DNA from: Aurifilum marmelostoma
Lineage: Eukaryota; Ascomycota; Sordariomycetes; Diaporthales; Cryphonectriaceae
DNA: 64,000 nucleotides
NCBI GenBank assembly: GCA_027559495.1
Contig: JAMXSV010000001.1
Span: 124,001-188,000, forward strand
Reading direction: 5' to 3'
Part shown: positions 56,101 to 64,000 of the stretch, piece by piece
How the letters are laid out: each line of letters opens with the position of its first letter
How positions within the stretch are numbered: the first letter of the stretch is position 1
The notes under the pieces: generated by a model
The model's input: the letters and a program-made list of their open reading frames with translations, nothing else
Database searches by the model: none
What the model was told of the DNA's origin: nothing
Position numbers and translations under genes: made by a program

Positions 56101-57448
56101 ATTTTGGAGATTCTTGTAGAAGGACACACCGGATTTTCTCAAGGATCCGCACGGCATATAATTAACCAAAGATATCAGGTACACCTTGTTGGACTTTTGC
56201 TATAGACTTTCTTAATTTTACATGAGGGCTGTGCGTGGCGTGCTACAGTAGCCAGCCAGCCCCGGCTCTCTGGATCGCCTCAGGTAATAATTAGTTCAGC
56301 CATCTGGCTGATGGTTCTTTTCATCATTTCTTTCCTCAGCGCAGTTCCCTGTTATGATCATTACCCCCATGTATGTTGATGTGATTACCCAAGGTGATGA
56401 GATTTCATCCATGCAAACTGGATGGCGAAAACTATTGTGTGTTATGCCTAGGAGATACCGGCACTTTCCTCGCACGGAGATCTGGCCATGATTATTCACA
56501 CATTCTGTACAATGGATTATTATCAGATATGACCTGGTTCCGCGCACCGTATTGGCTGTTCACATTACGCAACATGACTTGGGCAAGAATCTATAAGGAC
56601 AAGATGATGCTCTCTACAACCAGCAATCTAGGGTCAGCCAACCGAAAGGTTTATTCGAGTGAATCGCCAGTTACACAACCACCCCAAGGTTCTCACGTAC
56701 ATACCTAGGTAGGTATTGTATGTAGGCTGCGCGCTCTCAATCAATCAGGAAGATCAGTTCAACATCGAGACCACATCGATAGGCCAGGCCAAGTAGTCAA
56801 TCGTACTAGCCAGGTACCCTGACTGCCTTTCGTAGCGTTTCGAGAAGAGGATGAGACCAAGTGATAAGGACTGCCCAGGTGGGGAGTATTGGGGACCGGC
56901 CAAAATTCACTATGCTCTCCAGGAGTCCACGACAAGGCCCAATTGCTGGGTGGTGAGGGGAGGGGTGTCATATGTATGTACAAGCACCTTTCAACGTCCT
57001 CATGCCTTCTACCCAAGAATAATCACGAAAGTGTAGCGCACTGTCTCCTGGGGTCGGAACTCACGGTGATATAGTGCTACCGGGACTCAATATGCTTGCC
57101 GTGCTCCTTGCCGTTGGCTCAGGTCTCAACTATTACGCCCCACAAAATTCCCCAGATCTCAATGAACCATGAGTCCAGTTGCCACAAGGAGGCATGATGA
57201 GATGATGACGATGCGGAGGCGGGTCTGTCACAACGTCACAACGTCACAACGTCCCACTGCTCAGATTGGCCTCGATTCATGTCCTCTAAGCACCTCGTGG
57301 CTGTTCACGCTTTGGGGGCAATACTGTCTATAGTACTATAGTGCTATTGATTGATTAAATGCGCATGAATATGTTCATTACCAGCACTTTGCTATTATCA
57401 TAATAGTGTCAAATGTGAAGCTTGCGAAACCTTCTTATTCAAGTCTTC
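53105..57448. other. 4.3-kb gene-free region
   Basis: It includes the SLM1 promoter and leader on the left. Frames are all short (under 120 codons) with no recognisable motif. The right half is AT-richer. Three copies of GTCACAAC lie at 57227..57250, about 200 bp before the DUF4038 gene. No RNA gene or intact mobile element was identified. Confidence 0.5.
57227..57250. repeat. Three tandem copies of GTCACAAC
   Basis: A perfect 8-bp unit repeated three times, followed by GTCCC, about 200 bp upstream of the DUF4038 start codon. Confidence 0.8.
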
Positions 57449-59258
57449 ATGATGAGACCAACCTATAACTTGCTCCTAAGCGCTGCTGCTACCGCCAGCG
57501 CTGCGCTGAGCTCATCGTCGTCTGTGTACTGGGCAAATCTCGCCATCTCCGCACCCGAGACCGGTCGATATCTACATCGCACAAACAGTGAAGAGCCTTT
57601 CTTCTGGCAAGCTGACACGGCCTGGGAACTCTTTCACCGTCTCAACCGCAGTGATGCCGATATCTAACTTCGGGACAGAGCAAGCAAGGGCTTCAACGTC
57701 GTGCAAGCTGTGGCTATCGCAGAGCTCAATGGCACAACCTGGCCCAATTTTTGTTCGTAACCATGAAAGCAAACCCCGCATGTACCTGTTTGTGCATATA
57801 ACAACCAAAGAGCACCGAAGACATAGCTCGAAAGGCTTTCCCACTCGCTTTCTTGGGGCAATCACTAACAGCCGAACGTGAACTATTCATCAGATGGAGA
57901 TCTTCCCTTCGTTAACAGAGACCCAATGAAGCCTAATGAGGCTTACTTTGAGAACGTTGACTGGGTTGTCAATCGCGCGGCCGAGTATGGTATCCTTGTT
58001 GCGCTGGTACCGACCTGGGGTGCATATATGAATTGCGGATGGCATGGCCAGTCCTTTTTAATATTCAACCATACGAGTGCCGAATGGTACGGAAAATATA
58101 TCGGGGCACGCTACCCTGGTCTTCCTAAGATCATTGGTGCCGACTCAAATGGCTTTTGGTCCTGCAACATATCCGATGCGATGAGCGAGTGGGAGGCAGA
58201 TACATCACTTGATCAGGCCAGCCTCGTTGGTCCGATCCGGGACTGGCGGCCTGTCTTTGCCCGTCTGGCTGATGGGCTGAGGAAGGCTGAGTCCCAGAAG
58301 GGCTTCACCTCTTTCATCGTCTGGCACCCGACAAACGTACAGCAAGTCGGAACGGACAAACCTTACGGCCACAATGTGAGTACCTGCTATCTTGAACAAT
58401 GCTAATATGTCTAGGCTGACCTGGTTACCCATAAATTAGTATATGAACGGCACCTTTGGTCGACTATCTATGGACGCTGTACAATCTGGGCATACGCTTG
58501 CAGATCACACAACACTTGGCCAGGAGTTCTGGCCATTGCAGGAATTTGACAGCACGCAAAACTACAAGAGCGTTACGGAGATGCGAGCCGCCTTTCCAGG
58601 ACCTGTTATCGACCTCGAGAATCATTACGAGGGTGCCCATATCGCCTTCAACGCCTCCTTGCCCTTGTGGAACACATCGGTCGTGCGGCACGGCCTTTGG
58701 AATGCACTTCTTTCTGGCTCCGCTGGATTTACCTACGGCGCACAAGCCATTTGGCAGATGTATGCTCCCGAGTCTGAGTTGGCATATCCGTGGCTCTACA
58801 TGCCACCTATGCTGAACCTGGCGGCCAATGAGTCGTGGCGTGATGCGCTCCAGTACCCAGGATCTACGCAGGCAGGCCACTTGCGGAAGCTCTTCGCTGG
58901 GCTAGACAAGGAAACATTTGACAGTCTACAGCCAAACAGAATCTTTATCAAGACTCCTGACAGCTCGAATGGAGATATCCTAAGCTACGAGGCGAATCGC
59001 TATGTGGCAGGACTTGTTGGCCCCCGGCAGTACTGGCTGTATACCGGATTCGGCGATGCTTTTGACTTGGATCTTGATGCGCTTGGCCGACAGTTCGGAA
59101 AGGTCGACGGCGAGGCAAGGGTGGAATGGTTCGATCCTCGCACTGGAAAGGCCCACAATGCTACAAGCTTCCTCCAGCTCTCGGGCAGGAAAACCTTTGA
59201 GCCACCGACTGGCGGCAATGTCGACAACGACTGGGCGTTTGTACTTACATTGGCATAA
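57449..59258 (+). pseudogene. Secreted DUF4038/apiosidase-like glycoside hydrolase, interrupted by an in-frame stop
   Basis: Exons are 57449..57752, 57894..58375 and 58440..59258 (1605 nt, 535 codons). The N-terminus MMRPTYNLLLSAAATASAALS is a signal peptide. The first exon continues GRYLHRTNSEEPFFWQADTAWELFHRLNRSDADI, then TAA at 57665..57667 (codon 73), then LRDRASKGFNVVQAVAIAELNG in the same frame, where homologues have YLRDRASKGFNV. One base (TAC/TAT to TAA) explains the stop. Everything after it is intact: FVNRDPMKPNEAYFENVDWV, VALVPTWGAYMNCGWHG, the PF13204-type core, and a C-terminal beta domain like the 'putative collagen-binding' PF12904 (RVEWFDPRTGKAHNATSF). Intron 1 uses a GTTCGT donor and joins NF to YGDLPFVN. 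The family trims plant cell-wall glycans. A recent pseudogene or a sequencing error are both possible. Confidence 0.85.
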
Positions 59259-59849
59259 GTGGCTCCTTGTTGAGCCCAGGAAAAGCCCGTCTCATAGAGA
59301 TAAAGTCCCAGTCGATCTTGCTATATATCCAACATGGGTAAGATATATCTTTCTCCCCCTGAGTTGCTCGACGTGGCTGAATCACATGAAAGCGCACAGT
59401 GATGTGATGAAGTGGATCAATACCTTAGGTAGATCCTGAATTACTGGGTAGTAAGGATTCATCAACGCTGAACCCGGCCGAGACTGAGGGCAAGAGGCTG
59501 AAAGCTGCCACGCCATCTGAACTGATCTTCGATACTTTCTCTTGTGAGAACTTGCAGAATTGCATCTCAGAAGAGCAAATGCACTTTTTGTTCCTTTGAC
59601 TCTGTCTATTTGTAATGTCGTCTCTTGATATAATTAACTCTGTGTCTCGGTAAGGGAGTGGGTATATACCAAAAAAAAAAAAAATCTATCTGTGCCACTG
59701 AATGTGAAGGAGCCTCTCGTAGAAAACCATGCGCATTTTTTTTTCGCGTATCTGTGAGCCCTAGAGCCGGCCCATAGGGCTGTGCCCACCCAGGACCCAA
59801 GCTGAACTTAGCCCATAAGAACACAGCTCCGGGTGCGACTCCCAGCCTC
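59259..59849. other. Convergent spacer between the DUF4038 gene and PDAT
   Basis: 0.6 kb between two stop codons, with an A-run near 59671..59684 and a T-run near 59736..59745. No gene is seen. Confidence 0.6.
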
Positions 59850-61789
59850 CTAGTCCTCTTCGAACACCTGTACCCGATCGGCATACCGCGAAATATTACT
59901 TACAACGTAGTTGTTGATTGTCTCGCCCTTGCCCGCCGCCACCCTCAGGATCAGCTCGTTCAGTGTCGCCCTCCCCAGGATGTCCACGTGGTCCGCACTA
60001 TGCGGTCCTCCACGTGGGTTGAATCTTTCGGGCTCGTGGGGCATCTCGACGACGGTGACCTTGGCGCCGGCTGGGTTATATCGCTTCATCTGCCATCCGC
60101 GATTGCACATGTATCCCGAGCTCAGCAGATTCACGGTCCCGTCGCCCTCGCCCATAATGACCCCGTGGTCGACGACTCCATGAATCAGGCCTGTGTCAAT
60201 GGTGATGTTCAATGTGGAGGAGGTATCAGGGGTACGGTAGTAGTACGCGCGTTCGGTGGGCTTGCCAACGCCGTAGAAACAGTAGACCTTTAGGTTCGGC
60301 GCCAGCGGGAGGCGGGTTTCGAGTGGGTTGATCCATTTGCGGAAATCCCTCTCGTTCTCCTCGACCTCAACTGTGGTGCGGGCTATTCCGTGAGAGAACG
60401 AGCCGCGGATCTGTGCCTGATACCAGTCCTCGGTAGTGTTGAGCAGGAAGTTCATCGCGTTGCTCACTGTCATATTCCTCTCCGGGACCGTCCAATTAAC
60501 ACCCCGACGAAAGTTTAGAAAGGAGCCATACGAGTTGATCTGACCCGGCTGATCATCAGGAGCCCAAGAGAGGTTGCCCCAGACTGCGTCGCCACCGATG
60601 GGAAGCATGGATGATATTCCTGGCATTGCGCGGAAAATGTCGGCCCTCTCCTCTTTGGACAGAAACTTCTCCAGGCCATATACGGCGAAGGCGTTGAGCT
60701 GGGCGGTGTCCTTCATTTCGCCCGATAACACAGCTGGTATGTCCTTAACCGCGCCGAGCATGCATCCGCTGATGTTGATCCACGATTCGACGTGTTCTTC
60801 TACCCAGGAGTCGCCACCTCGGCCGCCTTCGTCGGACGCAACCCAGTGGAAGAAGTAGAAGAGAACCTGACTGCCCATGCTGTGTGAGACAAGGACCACT
60901 TTTTGGTTCCAACCCAGCACCGCAGACTCGATGTGCAGCTTTAGACGGGTGAAATATTGATCCCTTTTTTCCAGGTTCTGATAAGAGAGCCGCCAGTCAT
61001 AAGCGGCTGTGAATGAATTTGTCGGGTCGTACCCGAGGGGTGCGAGATTCTCGTATATCTTGCTCCATATCCAATAGCCGGTGATGAAGAAGTCTGTGGC
61101 ATCGAAGCCCTGGGCAGCACGCAACTTGATGCCCGGCGGATCAAGACCCGTCCTCTTGTCTAGCATGATATGTTGCTTCCACACCTCTTTTTCCATGACC
61201 AAAGCCCTCATCATACTCCATGAACCCCAAAGTCGTTTTCGGAAGTACGGCCTCGAGATGTTCATCGTGCCCCAGGATTCGAGGCCTGTCGAGATGACTC
61301 CAGGTATCATGATAATCGGGTGGTGGGCCTCGAGGCCTTCAGACCGGGCCTTAAGACCGACAGAGAAGGCATCGTAGGAGTCGATAAAGTCGCGCTCTCC
61401 TTTCTGTTGGGCTCGCAATGATCAGAACGGATCCATCGGCGGCACAGCCACGAGTGGGTATGCAAACGTACCACCAAATCGCGGACATCTTTAACCAGGC
61501 CCGCTGGCAAGGCGTCCAGCAGACTGTCCACAGTCAGGTCGCCTATTTCTGGAAAGTCTATCAAGTCGTTGGTCTTTGCGAAGAAGCCAGCTGCTATGAT
61601 GCCGAACACACTGCCAAGCAGAAAGATGGCACCGATCTTTCTCTTGCGTTTCGGGTGAACGACTTTGACCTTGTCTCCGGGTTTGACGGGACTCTCATCG
61701 CGACTCAGCACGATCGGCTCTGGAGATTCCGAGGCGCTGTAGTCTGCCCTCCCCCTTGTGATGACCCGACGGCGCAGCTCCGAGGCCAT
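59850..61789 (-). CDS. LRO1: Phospholipid:diacylglycerol acyltransferase (PDAT, Lro1 family)
   Basis: ER membrane enzyme that transfers an acyl chain from a phospholipid to diacylglycerol, making triacylglycerol without acyl-CoA. Exons are 61472..61789 and 59850..61403 (1872 nt, 623 residues), with a 68-nt intron (GTACGT donor, CAACAG acceptor). A short cytosolic N-terminus, basic near the membrane (VVHPKRKRKIG), precedes one transmembrane helix (AIFLLGSVFGIIAAGFFA, about residues 54-71). The lumenal LCAT-like alpha/beta hydrolase follows. It has the lid region HPIIMIPGVISTGLESWGTM, the salt bridge segment AAYDWRLSYQNLE, the nucleophile elbow VLVSHSMGSQV (Ser about 281), the acid in GEGDGTVNLLSSGYMC and the catalytic His in GPHSADHVDILG. 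Length and order match yeast Lro1 (slightly longer). It converges on the DUF4038 gene. Confidence 0.96.
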
Positions 61790-62911
61790 GATCGCCTCGT
61801 GGTGTCTGCTCTCTGTGCCTGGGCAGGGGCAGATGCAGGACCTGAGCCCGTCTTCGCTGTCCGCTCGAAGCTGGTGGGCTGGTTATGGGGAACGGTGGGG
61901 TTCCTCCTCGAGGATTCGAACAGACGGTCGCGATTGCCTTGGGCCCTGATGGCGCTATCCCTGTCTCGGGAGTATGCGATATTAAAAAGTGTACTGAGAC
62001 TATACACGCCGGATGACCATGGCTTCTGGACTTGGAGAATGGTGGGGGTGTTGGGTTCGACTTTGATGGCTCGGGAAGAAGCTTCCTCCTCGTCCGAAAG
62101 TGAGTGCTCTGGTACCTGGCGACGGTCGAATCTGAATATGGATTGACGTAATGAGACTCACAGGGCAGCAGGGGTTCGGCTAGTGTGTGCCCAAGTGCTC
62201 GATATACTATGTAGTAGAGGGTACTGTACTATTATGTTATAGAACGCAAGAGCGTCCAGGCATGCCAATGCGCACGCTGTAGCAGTGGGTCCAGCCCTGG
62301 CGCACGGCATCACTGATAATGGGTGCAGGGGCCTGGCACAGGGGCTGACCGGCCTCCATCCCTTGTCCCTGCCTCCTTCACGGGCGTTCCAGGAGACACA
62401 GGCAGAAGACCTTGACTGGGCTTTGCCCAACCCCTTCAGACCGTTTCGCGCACCCAAGTTCTGGCATGTGACAGTTGAGACCGGACGTGAGAAGTGCGCT
62501 GACGCTGCTGACTGAAAAGGGCAGGCCAGTCTGCTCCTCGATGTGGATCACTTCATCTGTGATTCCTCCCATTCGGTCTCTCTTACCTGCTCAGCACGTG
62601 GAGATTCTCCGGATAGGAGATTCAACAAGTCTTTCAGCCCAGCAACCCGGTAAAGCATAGACACCGCTGTTGGCAGTCAGTTCCGCGTTGCTGTTTGGCC
62701 TTTCATGAAAATATATTTCACTGACAGACACCCAGTCAGCCAACCCCCGCCGCGTTGTCGACGTCCACGCGCTCATGACGCTGTTCTGGACAGGTTTTTC
62801 CGTTTCGAAGTCTTGCTTGGCGCTCTCATGATCTTGCTTCTGACCCTCTATTTGCTACCGACCGTTGCAATATCACTGTTCCTCAACATCAGGAACCTAT
62901 TCAGATCCAAG
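61790..62911. promoter_or_regulatory. Divergent region between PDAT and NAA30
   Basis: 1.1 kb between divergent start codons. Frames reaching across 62705..62911 merge into the NAA30 exon but lack motifs, so I treat them as leader sequence. Confidence 0.55.
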
Positions 62912-63563
62912 ATGAGCCTCCCCAGCGAGCTGAAGTACATGCAATACTCTCACAATCTCGAGGCGCAATACCTGCCGGCCATACGAGCGCTGATATCCAA
63001 GGACTTGAGCGAACCATACAGCATCTATGTCTACCGCTATTTTCTGTACCAATGGGGCCATCTATGTTACATGGTATTGCCCCCCCCCCCCAGCCCCAAA
63101 CTCAACTCAATCTCCCTTTTTTCTCATCACTGTGTATTCCCGAGATGCAGCGCTCCGACTGACCATCGTTCAGGCTCTCAACCCCACAGACTCATCCCTA
63201 GTCGGGGTGATAATCTGCAAACTAGAAACCCACTCTTCCCACTCGCCACCCACCCGAAGGGGATACATTGCCATGTTAGCCGTCTCATCTACCTTTCGCG
63301 GCCGAGGTGTGGCAACTGCCTTGGTTAAGAAGGCTATCGATGCTATGGCTGAGCGCAATGCCGACGAAGTGGTCTTGGAGACGGAGGAGACCAACAAGCC
63401 CGCCATGCGCCTATACGAGCGCCTAGGATTTCTTCGCTCCAAGAAGTTGCATCGATACTATCTCAACGGCAACAGTGCCTATCGGCTCGTGCTGCTACTC
63501 AAGAGTGTCGATCCGGACTCGGCAGCCGACTTTGCGCTGGACGAGTCCGAGAGGCATTCGTAG
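62912..63563 (+). CDS. NAA30: N-terminal acetyltransferase NatC catalytic subunit, Naa30 (Mak3)
   Basis: GNAT-fold acetyltransferase that acetylates the N-terminal Met of proteins starting Met-Leu/Ile/Phe/Trp; the partners are Naa35 and Naa38. Exons are 62912..63073 and 63174..63563 (552 nt, 183 residues), with a 100-nt intron that begins GTATTG and contains a C-run. The start MSLPSELKYMQYSHNLEAQY is the first ATG in good context. Family landmarks are LSEPYSIYVYRYFLYQWGHLCYM (substrate loop), VGVIICKLETH, RRGYIAMLAVSSTFRGRGVA with the acetyl-CoA loop RGRGVA, and VVLETEETNKPAMRLYERLG followed by FLRSKKLHRYYLNG. The length is close to yeast Mak3. It ends TAG, and the 3' flank runs to the window edge. 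Confidence 0.96.
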
Positions 63564-64000
63564 TAGGTGTGGCACTCTGTGGCACTCTCGATCTTCGGGG
63601 TCAATGGACTGCAGAAAACAGGGCGGCAGCACAATCGTACGCGACAGCATTATCGGAAGGTTGTATGCGGCGCCGACCTCATCAGCCAATGAAGCCAATG
63701 GACCCGGGAACATGAGCGTGCAAGAGCACTGTATAATCACCGCTGCCAAAGACCGACGCCCAGTTGAGCTTGTCTGAGCCCGTGGCACATGCCGCGTGCG
63801 ATAATGTGAGCTATGTGGAGGCGATGCACAACGACGGTGGTTATCCAGCTAGGCGATGGGCTCTGGCGCAACAGCTACTAGATTAGACTGCAGACGCTGC
63901 GCCAGACATCAGGAGATTCAGGAGGGGCGGCGGGTCTTGCATGTTACGAAAGGCAGAGGAACGGAACAGGAGAGCTCTTTTGGAGATTGTACAGGGTTTG
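63564..64000. other. Right-edge flank after NAA30
   Basis: 437 bp with no gene I can support. Open frames here are short and overlap the NAA30 end in other registers. Confidence 0.5.

Overview
The window is nuclear DNA from a filamentous ascomycete (Pezizomycotina), most likely a Sordariomycete. Genes lie singly on both strands and are interrupted by short GT..AG introns of about 50-150 nt. The recognisable proteins are fungal orthologues (RPN9, SLM1, ApsB, Ytp1, metacaspase, PDAT), together with lineage-typical families such as a cytochrome b5-fused acyl-CoA dehydrogenase and a SAT4/Pth11-like membrane protein. There is no operon logic, CRISPR array, phage or intact transposon.

Layout. 0-12.5 kb is a dense housekeeping block: the 5' end of a cytochrome b5/acyl-CoA dehydrogenase fusion (-, off the left edge), flap endonuclease FEN1 (-), an intron-containing tRNA-Glu(UUC) (-), proteasome lid subunit RPN9 (-), the 40-kDa complex I subunit of the NDUFA9 family (+), the eEF1A lysine methyltransferase EFM5 (+) and the SAGA deubiquitinase UBP8 (-). 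From 13.9 to 24 kb come a LACTB2-like metallo-hydrolase (+), a Ytp1-family membrane protein (+) and a Ser/Thr-rich single-pass membrane protein (-). An unrecognised 580-residue protein (+) lies at 27.8-29.9 kb. From 29.9 to 38.5 kb the only gene trace is a decayed SAT4-family pseudogene (-), within gene-free, locally AT-rich DNA. From 38.5 to 53.1 kb are a metacaspase (+), a very long coiled-coil ApsB/Mto1-type microtubule-organising protein (-), the snoRNP protein GAR1 (+) and a Slm1-type PH-domain protein (-). After a 4.3-kb gene-free stretch come a secreted DUF4038 (apiosidase-like) gene with an in-frame stop (+), a phospholipid:diacylglycerol acyltransferase (-) and the NatC catalytic subunit NAA30 (+).

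I see no gene cluster with a shared pathway; most neighbours are unrelated housekeeping functions. The notable points are structural. FEN1 has a 5-nt micro-exon carrying the codon of catalytic Asp34, and the NDUFA9 homologue has a 14-nt exon. RPN9 shows an apparent 1-nt insertion before an otherwise perfect C-terminus. A nonsense codon interrupts the DUF4038 enzyme, and the SAT4 gene carries a frameshift plus an apparent loss of its last membrane helices. Exon borders were placed by eye from reading frame, splice consensus and family conservation. They are given in each entry and should be read as models.
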